Under the pieces are notes generated by a model. It saw only the letters and a program-made list of their open reading frames with translations. It was not told where the DNA came from and did no database searches. Below, piece after piece: positions 24,011 through 36,571 of a stretch of 64,000 nt of DNA. The stretch spans positions 459,858,310-459,922,309 of the forward strand of contig CM060912.1 of assembly GCA_030737875.1 (NCBI GenBank), read 5' to 3'. Numbering within the stretch: position 1 is the first letter of the stretch; the number at the start of each line of letters is the position of its first letter. A program made the position numbers and the translations under genes. Source of the DNA: Allium sativum. Its lineage: Eukaryota; Streptophyta; Magnoliopsida; Asparagales; Amaryllidaceae.

Positions 24011-25764
24011 GGATGTCCTATTTTAGAAAAAATCACCCTTTAGATATAAAAACAATTGGTGTTACAGGGAGGGGTATAATGAAATAATTACTCCTGTTCT
24101 AAAAAGCAAGCTGATTGGAAGACCTTTATTTTAGGTTATACAGAAGCTAAAAATGATATAATAAATTTGAAGTTGTGGAACAAAAGGTTGTCGAGTTTGG
24201 ATAGCAAAATCAGAAAGCTCAGAGAGGAAAATAATATTATCTATAGTAATCTAATGGCTAATCCTTCAGATTCATATTGGGTAGACAGTTATAAAAATAA
24301 TATTAAGAATTTAGAAGTGGAACTTTTCAAGCAAGCTGTGGATTTGAGATATAAACTAAACTTAGTTGGTTATTGGAAGGGGATATGCCAACAAAGTTCT
24401 TTTACTCTAAAATGTCAGAGAAGAAGAGGAGAATTTAGGTAAATTACCTTTTAAATGAAGACGGTTCTCCTGTTTTTAATAATGATCTCTTTGCTTCTAA
24501 AGCCATGGATTACTTCTAGCGACTTCTCAATTCGGACTCTTCAAAGTTGTGATTTTCTTGAATTTGTGCCAAGAAAAAGAATTTCACTTACTAGCAAGAA
24601 AATGTTGATTAAACCAATTAGTTTAAAAGAATTACATGATGCTATTTTCCATATGAAGGATGACAGCAGCCCTGGTCCAGATGGTTTTAATGCAAAATTC
24701 TTTAAAATACATTAGAATGATTTGAGGGAGGATTTACTACATGAAGTGAATGATTCTTTTTCCGTGGTAAAATTCTGAAAGAAATAAATCATTCATTTAT
24801 AACTTTGATTCCAAAAATTCAAAATGTTGTTGAACCATCAGATTTTAGACCAATCTCTTGTTGTAATGTCATATATAAGATTATAAGTGCAATCTGCAGA
24901 AATAGAATAAATGTAATTCTTCCTCATATTATTTCTGAAAATCAGAACGCATTCATTAAAGGAAGACATATGTTCAAAAATAATTTATTGGCATTTGAAC
25001 TGGTTAGAAATTTTAATAAGCCAGGAGCAGACAAGATGTGTATCAAAATAGATTTGCAGAAAGCTTATGATAGAATTAGTAGGGAATTTATAACATATGT
25101 CATGAAACAAATGGGATTTCCTCATCAATTTATCACTTTTATTTATTCCTGCATATCAACTCCTAATTTTTCTGTCATCATTAATGGAAAACCTATGGGA
25201 TTTATATCTAGCAACGAGGGTTGAGACAGGGTGATCCTATATCCCCGTATCTATTTACTTTAGCCATGGAGTTTGTGAATACCAACTTAGAGCTGTAGAG
25301 GATGTTTGGTTATTTATCTCCAATTTCAATGGTGTCACCTATTATTAATCATTTCATATATGCAGATGATCTGTTAGTATTTTTTAAGAAGTGATGAAGA
25401 AAGTGTGAAGTCAATACATAAGGTTTTATCTGAATTGAAAGAGATGGGTATAATAGTAAATTATCAGAAATCTAAAAAAAATTGGTGGAGGAAACAAGAA
25501 AAAGGATATAGCTTCCAGTATTTTATAATTAACAGAGGATAATCTCCCTGTTAAATATCTTGGGCTTCCACTTACTAATAGGAAAATGAAGTCGATTGAT
25601 GCATCTCAGTTACTAGATAATATAACAGGCTAGCTCAATAACTGGAGTAATAAATATTTATCAACTATGGGCAGAATTGGGCTAGTGAAAGTGATTAATA
25701 AGATAGAATCCAATGTCCTAATTTTATTTGGAAAGGTAAAATTCACAAAATCTCTTGGGATTAA
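24011..25764 (+). pseudogene. LINE ORF2, reverse transcriptase domain
   Basis: Fragments in several frames. A linker helix region lies at 24167-24442. KDDSSPGPDGFNAKFF (about 24655-24700) is the entry of a LINE RT (the SPGPDG motif). SFITLIPKIQ and DFRPISCCNVIYKII follow. The first catalytic aspartate is in KIDLQKAYDRI (about 25045-25075). After a frame change near 25222 come RQGDPISPYLF and the catalytic FIYADD (YADD at 25359-25370). The segment to 25764 is a decayed thumb region, including LPVKYLGLPL near 25550. Many stops and frameshifts are present. The closest fit is the plant L1 clade. Confidence 0.85.
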
Positions 25765-26815
25765 ATGAGCAAGCCAAAAGTTAATGGAGGAATGGGCTTG
25801 AAAGATATAAGAAGTTTGCATACTGTTATGGCTTTAAAACTAATTTGGTATTTTCTTAGAGGTGATACACTATGGGCTAAATGGATGCAAAATAAATATT
25901 GCAAAAATAATGAAATTTTTTGGATTCTAATGGTGAATAATAATGATTCTTATACATGGAAAGTGATGCTAAAGCACAGGGATTTATTTAGAACAAATAG
26001 TAATAAATGTATTACAGATGGAAAGACAACTCATCTCTGGTTTGATCCTTAAATTAAGGAAAGAGCTTAATATAATTGACAGGTTGGCATGGAAGAAATT
26101 CGGAGGAGCTTACATTATCTCATATAGCTGACATAATTGAAAATGGTAAGTGGAATCTAGACAGGCTATGCATTCCTAAAGATATTAAAAGTGAAATACA
26201 AAAGATTAGTATAAATTCAGATGGCATTTCAGATCATTAGTTATGGAATGAAGGGAAACAGGGAGAGTTTAGTATCAAAACTGCTTATAAGTTGACTAAC
26301 AATTATTCACAGGAATTCAATTGGGAAAAAAATTTGTGCAAACATCCAGTGATACCCAAAATATGCTTTGACAAGTTATCTAGCCTGTATCAATAAATTG
26401 CAGAAGCTAAACAAGTTCAGGAAATGGGATCCTACAATTAATGGCTTATGTTATTTGTTCAATAAGCATCTGGAGACTCAAGATCACTTATATTTTCATC
26501 GCGAGTTTTCTGACTTTGTATGGAATGTTATAAAGAGCAGATTTGGTCTTCCAAAAATAGACAAAGCGGTTATATCTTAGAATAAACAGAAGAGTTCATA
26601 CACAAAAAGTATCAAAGCACTGCAAGAATATGTCTAGTCGCAACTATTAATCACATCTGGAAAGAATGTTTTAACCGATTGTTCAAAAACAAGACTTTGA
26701 ATAAAGAGTTATTATCTAAAATTATAGAAGCAGAGACTGAAGATATATTAACTAAATACATTCAACAGAAGATGATAAATAAGAAAAAGATGACCTACCA
26801 AAATTCTAGTCGAGA
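25765..26815 (+). pseudogene. LINE ORF2, C-terminal region with zf-RVT
   Basis: MSKPKVNGGMGLKDIRSLHT (25765) is the connector seen after RT in plant L1 ORF2. NKALLAKW-like and DGKTTHLWFDP segments follow. Around 26370-26560 a degenerate zf-RVT zinc-binding domain is visible (the hTHDHL-type motif appears as ETQDHLYFHREFSDFVW). Stops lie at 26050, 26238, 26578 and elsewhere. The reading fades by about 26815, where the LINE is taken to end. Confidence 0.75.
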
Positions 26816-28789
26816 TTCCAGATCATAAGCACCGCCATAATTTAGGTTTGCTGAAGCTTTTGGTTTGCAAGGATTTGTTGGAAGAAAGCATACGCTGGTA
26901 AGGAAAAGGAGGATTTCAAAATATAAAGGGAGAATGGTATTTGGGCTTTAGAAAGTAAAACAAGTTAAGTTATAATAAGTTACTTTATGTAAAGATTCGA
27001 TAAATGAATCATGGAATCCAAACTATAAAATAATTGTAAATAAGAACGGTATAACAAGTCTAGGTTTATAAACAAAAGTATATAAAAGTGATTGTAAGCT
27101 AGTGCGAAGATTTTAACTAAGATTTACTTAAGTAAAATGAATGGAATTGAAATGAAAATTTCTAAAGAAGATGATGAATGAATTGATGTAAAGAATTCAG
27201 TTAAACAGATTATTATATAAATCCAAATTGGAAATGAAGCAAAGAGATTTAAAATCCAACGGACTCATGTTTTGGTATGGTTTACTTAATAAAAATTATG
27301 TAAAAGTGAATATAACTGGAAGGAGGTTTCGTGGTGTAAGTGATGGTTTATAAAACCAAATTTAAATAAGATAGAAATGAAATTTGTTTTGATATTAGTA
27401 TTAATATCGATTCTAGAGTTTCAAACTCGTATCTATGTTAGGATAAGAACGTTGTCAATCAAGGTTTGAGAGGTAAATTGAATACCCTAATTTGAATGAC
27501 TTCACTATTATCAAGGGATGGTATTAGTTTGTAATGGTAGAAGATGTTGAAAATGGTTTATTATTCCTAAGTCGAATATGGCGGCTTATTGCAATATTTT
27601 TGAAATGTAATTGGAAATGGTAGATTTTAAAATAAACAATGTATAATTTAACATTGTTTGACCCAAATACAAAATATCACTATACTTATACCATCCAGCC
27701 GAGTATATAACATTATTTTCTAAGTAATGGAAATAGTATGTTTTTTCAAAGATAAAGTTATAAAATGGAAATACATATTTAAGTTGAGTAATATAGAAAG
27801 GGTTATCAAGTGGATTTCCTATAATTAAAGAGATTTTCCAATATTAGTTTTAATTTTGTCCAATTGTTTAAGGAGCATGCCAATGAAAATATTTCAACGG
27901 TTTGCAAAGTGTTGGTAAAACGAAATAAAAATGAATATGCTGAGGAAAAGGGATTTCTAGAATATAATGAATATGCTAAGGGAAAGATTTATTGAATATA
28001 AACGCGTAAGCCAAAAAGAGGCTAATGGTATAGAAAATGGAATCTATATCGCGGTTTTACGAATGTTAAGCTGGATTGATTTCCCAGTTTAGGAAATACA
28101 TAAATGGTATTGCAAATGTTTTGAAAAGGATATTATATAATGGGTTTCGATAAAATAAATGTGAAATTGGATCGTTTTGAAATATTAGAAGGTGTAATAG
28201 ATACATATTAAAATGGACAATTGATTTGTTGATATTATGAGATGATATTTCAAATTAAAGTTAGAAATGATTAGTTGAGATTATAAAGGAATATAATCGT
28301 TTAAAATGATAAATGGGAAGTAAATTAAACTTCGAGAATATTTGAGGAAATTATGAATTATTTCTTAAATAAAGAAAGTTCAAACGAAGATTTGAATAAT
28401 ATTTTAACTTATTTTTCCAAAGTGTCAAAAAGGAAATTTGGAAGTATATTTGAAGTATATTCCAAATGAATTCCGGGAGGTAAGTGGTTTGAAAACATGT
28501 TTTAACATATGGAAATTAAATCCCGACTATAATATTTGGAGTTGTCGTAAAGATGTTTCACATGAAATGTGTTGATCCCAATTTGTGAAGTATGTATATA
28601 TATAGGGTTTTTCTTAAGTATTAAAATGGTTTGAGAAGCTTCTTATATTTAAAATAAGAAGTTAAATACTGTGTTCCAATTATCAAAAGATTTATAGGTT
28701 TTATTAACGAATGGCTAACTAAAGAGGCAACGCGATGCTATGTACCAAACCTGTGAGTTCATTTTATTTTTAAGGGTGAATGGTTGTTT

Positions 28790-28819
28790 ATTTGATAGTT
28801 AAATAACCGACTATCAAAT
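28790..28819 (+). other. LTR hairpin H0, copy in LTR A
   Basis: ATTTGATAGT (28790-28799) and ACTATCAAAT (28810-28819) form a perfect 10-bp stem with a 10-nt loop. The homologous hairpin in the solo LTR (45788-45815, minus) has C:G where this one has T:A. Confidence 0.65.
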
Positions 28820-28841
28820 CTGGCCCATTATTGATTGTTGG

Positions 28842-28886
28842 TATGGAAAGATCGGGATCAAATTTATATTCCTAAACCATTCCGTA
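28842..28886 (+). other. LTR stem-loop H1, copy in LTR A
   Basis: TATGGAA (28842-28848) pairs with TTCCGTA (28880-28886), with one G-T wobble. The loop begins AGATCGGGATCAAA. Confidence 0.6.
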
Positions 28887-29866
28887 TATCAAATACATAA
28901 ACGTGGAAGAAATCAGATGATGATCAAGATGGAGCATTTGAAGACCTATAGATCTTCATAAAACGATAGGATTACTTATAACCTTTGGTTGTCCCCTTGA
29001 GATATACTTTGGTTTTATCGTGGTTGAAATCTATGGATTTGCGATGACTTCTCGCTATTGATCCTTAGGGTGATTCCTATGTAGGATGTGGTAGAAGGGT
29101 TTCTTTGGTTCATCCTGTTCCTGGGTGATTTGTATAAATGGATATGTGATAGAGTATTTCCTTAAGGGTCACGTACATTGATTTTTACAAATATGCCAAG
29201 TTTGGTGGCAGAGAAGACACATTCTCTTACCTTAACACCCAGAGTGTATTTATGGACTGACAATGTGACATTCAAAGAATTGATATGATGTTCTCTAAAA
29301 CGTAAATCGTGACCTTAAGCCTCTTCAACTGGGAAATGACAAAATCGGGTAGACAGCATGGCTATGTGGATACCCATTAGAGTGTATTACCACCATCTAG
29401 AGAAAGTTCTTGTTTGTTCTTTTTTCGTTTCTATATCTCCTGGGAATACAGTGGCCCAAACTGTAGGGTGACAATATATTCGATACACTCAAGTGATAAT
29501 GAGTGTTCGATCATGTGTGGTCGAGTTGCAAGATGTTCTTGTTAGAACCTAGCATATTGCTCTCTAAAGGTACACTTTCGAAGGTGGTCCCATACCTGAT
29601 CATAGTTGAATTCCATTCTCCAATATGCGCCATGCGGTTTTTGATTATGTACTAAATATGTAGTGCGTAAGATGTAAGCGTTCTATTAGATGATTATTTA
29701 TTTTTGATCTAATAACACTATAACAATATCACTGTATTTGATATATCAAAAGTGTTTTGGGTTATCGTAAGGTAAAAACCGACCGTGTTTATGTATGGAC
29801 TGGTCTTACAATTATCCTTTTCTTTCAAAAGATTTTCTAAAGTTAATCAAGTTGGATGTTACTTAA

Positions 29867-32800
29867 TGTAATATCCCGGAATTTTTAACTAAGTTTAATT
29901 TGAATTTTTATTATATAATTTAGATTTTCTGAATATAAATTATATTTTAAAAATGTTTGAATATGAATTTTAATTTTTAATAAGAATCCTGTTTTATTTT
30001 ATAGATATGATTTTTGTATAACAAAACTTATTTTAAAGTTATATTTAATTTATAAGATTTTTTGAATATTTCAATATTAATAAGTAATGATATTATCCAA
30101 TTTTGATATTAATATAGAATATGATTTTGGTAAAGAATAAGTTATTTTTAGGATTTTATATATAATAGTATACAAGAATGAATTTATTTTAAATATTAAT
30201 AAGTAAGATTATTTGAATGGTGTTTATAGAATTTTATAAGGATTGTTAAGCATTTATTTTAGACCATTTTTTTAGTAAATAATATAGATAGGTATTTTTG
30301 AAAATATTAATAAGTTATAAATATTTTCATAAACCTAAAGTTTAATGGTGGTTACGCTTATAAGTGTTAAAAATTGGCTACATTTATGAGCATTACAACT
30401 ATGTTATTAATTTAGATAAATTAATTAAGTTTTAAGATAAGTATGAGAATGATGTGTCTCTATATTTTTCATCATGCATGTGCAAGGCTTCATGATAAAA
30501 CCAAGTGTCCAGATATGTGTTATCATGCATGGAGAAGATTTCATGAAAAGAACCAAGTATCCCTTGATTTAATTACTAATTTTCCCTTTCAAATGCCTAT
30601 ATAAACACATGTATTGCTCACCATTATACCATAGCTTCATTCTGTATCTCACGTCTTCTCTGTGTTTGCAACTTCCAGTATATGGAAAAATAACATTTCC
30701 ACTCAAATAAAAATCCATATCTCTTGATCCATTCATTCTTGGCTCGAATGATCAACGTGAATGTTGTCCGAATCGTCGTTTCTGATTTCTAGAAATTGAC
30801 GGATCAAGATTTCATTGTATATCGAGAGAGAAATTTCATATTTACAATAAATGGAAGAAATGGGTTCAAAACTTCAAAAATTCGTATCTCCGAATCCAGG
30901 AAGAATTGATCAACGCCGTCTACATCGTTGAGATCAGCGGAGAATGTAGTATTTTTCTTGTAAATTTGGGATGATACCATGTGGATGATCGGAAATGCTA
31001 AAAATTAGGGTTGAGTTTGGGCGACGATTGGAGAAACGGAGCATGGCGTGGCGGTCAGGGAAGAGTAGGCTTCGATGGGGTGTAGTTTGGTGGAGAATGG
31101 TGGATGTTTGGGGGTTGCGACATTGTATGGATTGCGCGGATTTTTGGTTCCAGGTCTCGACATTTGGCATGTGGCATTTTTATTTCGGGGCTGGAGTTTA
31201 GGCGAGTGGGTGCGGTGAGAAGAGGAGTCGAAGACGAGTCCGTGGGTGGTCTCAGATTGGAAATTGGTGTAGAGGAACGTTTGTGCATATGCACATGGTA
31301 TACATTCGAATGGGTTCCTGGAAGAGTGAAGAAGAGAAAGGTTCGCGTGGAAGAAGAAGAGGATGGGTCGGGGTTTTGTGCTTGAGAAGGAAATTGGGCT
31401 TTGGGCCTTGATATGTTTGATTTTAATTATTATATAAGTTATATTAGTTCAAAACATTAGAAATTAATATCTCACTCGTTTTAAATCCGTTTACTCGCCG
31501 TTGGAGGCGTTAGAATCGTATCGACAAGTAGAACACATTGATATATTATATTGATAATTTTTATTAAGTATAAATTTATAGTAAAAAAAATTCCTTATAT
31601 ATAATTATATATAACGAACATCTTTATTAATTCAATTCCAATATAAAATTAGCAGAAAAATCATCAGCTGCTAATCGAAAATGGATTGAAAGCAGTACGA
31701 GTAGTGATAACATCGTTCATTGGCTTGTTCGTAAAGAAACCCTGAAAATGGAGATTTTTGAGCTTTTACGGTGAGAACTTCTAATTTAAATTTTATTTAA
31801 ATTGGTACTAATTGGATAGTTATAATTAGCTGAGACTATCATATAATTATTTAAATTGGTATTAATTGGTACTAATTGGATAGTTATTTAAATTGGTACT
31901 AATTGGTTAGGTATGGATGTTAATGTGCAATGTTGATTGGATGATCATGTAATTAGATAATACACTGAACATTTATAAGAGTTATTGACGTAATGCTTGT
32001 GCACAGTTGAAATGTTTCTTTATTGGTCGTGATTATAATGAATGAATTTGTGTCCAACTGATTCTTATGATTGATTACGGCTGCATGAAATTACACACAT
32101 ACCATAGTTATGGAATTATTTAGGTGATCGGTTAAATCTTCCATCCATATAAATGATGATTGATTATTTAATATTAAAATAATAATTGGAAATTTAGTTT
32201 TGAACTATTTATCGGAGTTAAGTTGGGTAAACGATACTCATATAAGATGAGTTTTGGAACTAGAAATAATTTGAATCATGTATTCAACATGGGTTATGAG
32301 CAAATGATTTTAACAACTATATGTAACGAGTTTTGGGAAATATTATTATTAAGTGTTCAATTTAATTTGATATGAAGAATTTGAAAATTTGAAAAATGGT
32401 TTCTGAGATAAAGTTGTTTTGGAATAGGAATGGAAATATAAATTTATTTTGGAAAAGATTTGTACGATTTATATTTAAATCGTTATATGGCTTAAATAGA
32501 ATGCGCTGCGGAGCGATAATTCGTGAATATCGATTTTAATTTTTAAATGGCTATAACCTGATTGTTTTAAATCAGTTTGACTTGAAATAAGAAATGTTAG
32601 ATTTTAAATGATAATGGTATTTGAACAGAAAAGAAATTTTCAAATTTCAACATATGATTTTCAAGTTATATTTAAAACAAATTTGGAAAAGGTCGCTACA
32701 TGTGCAGTTCGGTGACCATAACGAAAAATCAAATAAAACAGATTTATTAAATTATTTTAAAATGGAGAAAAATTATGATAAATCCTATTTTATTATTTTA

Positions 32801-32940
32801 AAGTGATTAGAACTAAAATATTTAAATTTCGGATGATTTAGAATCTATACAATTTAAATGACTATTTTACAGCAGCATTTTTAGTAATATTTCCAAACAT
32901 TATTATAACAGTTTCAAAGATAATTTGGTTTTGAAGTTTA
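29867..32940 (+). repeat. LTR C, plus strand, partial
   Basis: Starts TGTAATATCCCGGAA, a typical LTR terminus for these families, immediately inside LTR A. It has an AT-rich U3, a strong TATA box at 30598, a leader with CACGTCTTCTCTG, a G-rich stretch at 31000-31390 and a possible splice donor TTACG|GTGAGA at 31771. An open frame on the sense strand (31104-31385, 93 codons) matches nothing I know and may be leader. The LTR is broken at 32941 by LTR D, and its right end was not found. Confidence 0.6.
30598..30607 (+). promoter_or_regulatory. TATA box of LTR C
   Basis: CTATATAAAC lies about 730 bp from the LTR start. CTCACCATTATACC about 20-30 nt downstream is a plausible start region. Confidence 0.65.
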
Positions 32941-34418
32941 TGTAAAGACCCGGCTTTTTGCCCGGTCTTCGCCGGTAATTAAACCAACTTCAATCGTTCA
33001 TAAAGACGGATTGTTAGGGGTACTTACACATTTGCACAAAATAAAAGGGACTTTTCCATTATCATCACAATAATATTACATCAGAGTTACGATAGATACA
33101 TCAAACTACATCGATTACACAGCGGAAGAGATACTAAACTCAGAGGAATAATATGCATGCTCCAAGATATAATAGCTCCAGCTAAACTAGCATCCTGCTC
33201 CAACCAGAGTTTAGGTGTGGGAACAATAAACTCCAGGTCAGTCATGGGATTAGTGTGAGAAGTCAAACAGTTGTTTTTAGGGTTTATTTTAAAATTGGGC
33301 AATTCACCGGATAATGCCGCTAATGCGGAACGGGTTTACTCCATGCGAATACCAACAATGCATAGAAATTCGAAATGACGTTTTGAAAATGAAACTAACA
33401 TAAGGTCTCATGGCACACAATGCAAACGCACACATGGGTGAGGTTTCTCCTTATGCAGTCAAAAATTCCTTTGATATGTAAAATCCTCTTTCAATACTAT
33501 AAGATAGTGTGAAAAACCTTTCGAAAATAAATGTATTAAAATAGCCAGCATAGGTACCATATACTATACTGACATATGGTATACAATCAAAATCATACGG
33601 GATCGTAGCGGAGATTGGGTTTCCAACAATGACCAGGCAAAGGAACTTCCTTCCAAACTGAATTTTGAACACCTCTAAAGGGAAGTCCGAGGATCAACAA
33701 TGATGCTTCTCATGCCAACACAAGGCCGGGTTACCTCTACAACTAGGTAACTTAGAGTACGCCTGAGTATGTCATCTTCCGGTCGTTACCGACCTTTCCA
33801 AGCGCACGCCAACAACAACCACAAAAGCAGATGTTTTTACAACATAGGTTAATAATACCTAGGCTCCACACCATAGTACACCTTTTATCTAGAAGGAGAC
33901 AACACCTTATAACCTTGCCGCATTTCTTCCTGTTTTGGCCATTTACTGGGTTTAAGGCTTGTTGAGGTCACGATATACACGAAGCTACGCTTAAATAAGC
34001 CATGCTTTGATCATCCATAGCTCACCACATAACTTAAGTATGCCACATTGTCCATTTACAACGCATCACAGATTTTAATCAATATATAACCTCTAAGCTC
34101 ATACATCTTAGAGAAGGTTGTTAAGAAAGAGAATAAATTCTCCGCCACCAAGCAGATATATATTTAACAGAGATCAATGCTATGCAGTCAATTACAATGT
34201 CAGACACACAATCCATACAAGTCCGTTCTCGGTCTGAAGGAAACCACAATTCGGAATTCCTTCAGAAACCTTCAGGCTTCTTGCCATTTAGCTGATATAA
34301 AATCCATCTGCAAATGGGAGCTACACATTTGAGACATTCAACAAGTTGTCCTTACGATATGAAGGGCCCCAGTCTTCAATAGCTTCTTTAATGTCTTCAA
34401 TTGCTCTACAACGTCGTA

Positions 34419-34475
34419 TTATTACTTGAAATGGTTTTCGGACATACATCTGATCCCGGTCTTTCCAAATAATAA
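34419..34475 (-). other. LTR stem-loop H1, copy in LTR D
   Basis: TTATTACTTG and CAAATAATAA pair over 10 bp with one wobble. On the minus strand the loop begins GAAAGACCGGGATCAGAT. Confidence 0.65.
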
Positions 34476-34559
34476 GCTTATGCCATGGAAACCGTGGCCA
34501 CAAGCTTTATGAAAAGGAGGAAATGGAATGTAATGGTAAAAAAAGTGGAGAATAGGGCT

Positions 34560-34571
34560 CCTTATATAGGA
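34560..34571 (-). promoter_or_regulatory. TATA box of LTR D
   Basis: CCTATATAAGGA is read on the minus strand. Transcription would start near 34535, placing the whole H1 module in the RNA leader. Confidence 0.65.
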
Positions 34572-34964
34572 ATGGAGGGTTAAGAAGGCGATGACACATC
34601 AGGTGGCAAGTGGAAGGCATGCATGAAAGTTTACATGCAAACATACAAGTGTCCTTGCATTTGTCTTAAGGAGGGAAAGTGATCTTTTGGTAGCATTTCC
34701 TTTATAATGCTATGAAAACAAAGGGAAACATTTAGTTCTAATGCTACTAATTCATGTTATAGTTTGATAAATCCTGAGCGAACGACAAATAGTATTAATA
34801 AATCTAAATTTATTAATAATCATTCTCATTTATACTTCAAATAAATTCTATCATATAACTTATCAAAAGTATTAAATATTCTTAACCATATATGTTCATG
34901 TCAAATTCAAATTAAGTAGTAAAAATTCCAATTTTGAATTGGTTAAAAATTCTAGATTGTTACA

Positions 34965-34990
34965 TTCACCCCACCCCAACCCCCCTTAAA
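34965..34990 (-). other. Polypurine tract next to LTR D
   Basis: On the minus strand: AAGGGGGGTTGGGGTGGGG just before the LTR, preceded by GAGGACAAAAAGTTTT, a variant of the chromovirus pre-PPT signature. Confidence 0.75.
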
Positions 34991-36571
34991 ACTTTTTGTC
35001 CTCAAAAAGGAAAAGGTATCCTAATTTCTCATTCGACATCTTGTAGATTTTCAACTCAAGATTAAAATTCTTTATACCAAAACTCCCATTTCTCAAAATG
35101 GATATATCGGGTAGAATATTCTAACACATATTTACAGATAACCATATTTACCATGTCCTCTAATGATAACTTCCAATTACCCGTTATATTCGATTCATCG
35201 TTTACTGGACCAATTGCTTATACTTAACCATTTGCTGCTTTCCAGAAAATTCAGAGTTATAAATTATTCACTTTGATCTTATATTGTAAATACAATGGTT
35301 ATGAAACATACTCACTTTAGGTTCCCCAAAATTACTATTATTCTTTACACGAAAAACTCGATCATCTCCGAACCCAGCTTGTCTAAACATTTCAGTTTAG
35401 GTAGTTTCTTTTTACTATTATTCACAAGGTATTCATGCTTACTTAAACGGTTCCTTTTATTGCCACAATATACTTTAGAACTTATTGATTGTCCAAAATC
35501 ACCGATAATTTCAGATTTCAATTCCTTATATTGTTTAAGTTTGGCAATCCTCATTAATTATTCCAAATTCAAGGTTATGAAACTACTTTCCTTCAAACTT
35601 TAAAGAAACCATTTAGATATATTTTTATTAACTACTTTAACCATTGTAGTTCTTAACCAAAATATTATCAAATATCTTATAGTCTTATTGAATTCTCAAG
35701 ATATTTGCATTTTAAATTTAATCATTGAGAGGGACTAATTACAAAAATCCTGATTGATCAATTCCAATTTAGCCTTTAAATTGTTTTCCGAACTACTTTT
35801 TCTATACTTGGATTTCTTATGTATATTACAACTTTACATAAATGTCTTTTAATCAACTAAGAAATTTTAATCACAATATGTCCGTGCTCAAGTTTTAAAT
35901 TCCCAAATGTCAAAGATCATGTTCCTTTATATTCAAAATATATTCTTTCAAAATCAATTTCAAAGTAATTGCCAATTCTTACTCAAAATTTTGATTTGAG
36001 CTTTTAAACTATATATCTTTGCAAAACCAATTTTTCTTTATCACCAATACACCTTCTCATATACTCTATACTTAATTTACTAGCTTATCCTTATTACAGT
36101 TTACCTAGTATAATTCTTAGAACTCTATCAACTTTTTGAGATCTTGCTTACTTATTCAAATTCACATCAATTTACCAAATATTTCCAAACACTTATCTAA
36201 ATGGGTTTAAGTATATATTGATGTTTTATTGGAACCATATTGTCATCCCACTTTCAAAACTCGAAAATACATACTAATGATGCTGCAGTCATCAACAGAA
36301 TTATCTTCAAGTGACTAGAGTGTGATTCTATATCTGTCAAGTATACTTAAGACTTCTTATATACATTAGCTAGCTGTATATTCAAAATCTTTTTATACTC
36401 GATAGTCCAACCTCAGCATCGAATAAAATACTCAATCGCTTATAATTTATTTTGATTTTGAACCATATTGATTAATTCCTTTAAAGGAGAATTATCTTAA
36501 CAAATTTGACTCAAGTTTATCCCTTAACACTTGATATATTATAATCTTATAAATATTTTGAAATGTTACCC
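34991..36571 (-). mobile_element. Decayed internal region of the LTR D element
   Basis: AT-rich sequence in the place where the 3' end of pol should lie. No RT, integrase or chromodomain motif could be recognised on either strand. The longest minus-strand frame, 35345-35554, matches nothing I know. It is cut at 36572 by LTR E. Confidence 0.5.

Larger units (their letters stand above)
14900..26830 (+). mobile_element. L1-type LINE, split by a Ty3 element
   Basis: A non-LTR retrotransposon with two decayed ORFs in the usual order: ORF1 (N part 14938-15554, C part from 22320) and ORF2 (endonuclease, reverse transcriptase and C-terminal zinc-binding domain, 23334 to about 26815). The 6.8-kb insert 15555-22319 divides ORF1. 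Without it the LINE is about 5.2 kb, near the usual length for plant L1 elements. It was inserted into LTR A, which surrounds it. I found no clear poly-A tail and no convincing target duplication, so both ends are approximate. Confidence 0.8.
26960..29866 (+). repeat. Long LTR A, right piece
   Basis: Non-coding continuation of LTR A after the LINE. The segment 27430-27500 (GTCAATCAAGGTTTGAGAGG) matches the minus strand of 46290-46330 in the solo LTR inside element III. It carries two stem-loops (28790-28819 and 28842-28886), the AGACCTATAGATCTTCATAA motif (28943) and a diverged copy of the conserved block at 29090-29270. The end equivalent to 43400-43846 is not reached, because LTR C starts at 29867. 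About 26830-26960 is transitional and unassigned. Confidence 0.65.
32941..34964 (-). repeat. LTR D (2,024 bp, minus strand)
   Basis: On the minus strand it starts TGTAACAATCTAGA (34964) and ends GCCGGGTCTTTACA (32941). It is preceded on that strand by a polypurine tract, so this is the 3' LTR of a minus-strand Ty3 element. It contains the shared LTR module: CACAGCGGAA near 33118, CTCCAGGTCAGTCATGGGAT near 33231 (minus-strand equivalent of 43400), the conserved block at 34080-34245 and H1 at 34419-34475. At about 2 kb it is the most compact member. Its TATA box is only about 90-140 nt from H1. Confidence 0.8.

Noticed and set aside
35295..35603. 102-codon plus-strand frame and its minus-strand partner
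   Set aside because: It lies in the decayed internal region of the LTR D element. Composition is AT-driven and there is no recognisable domain.
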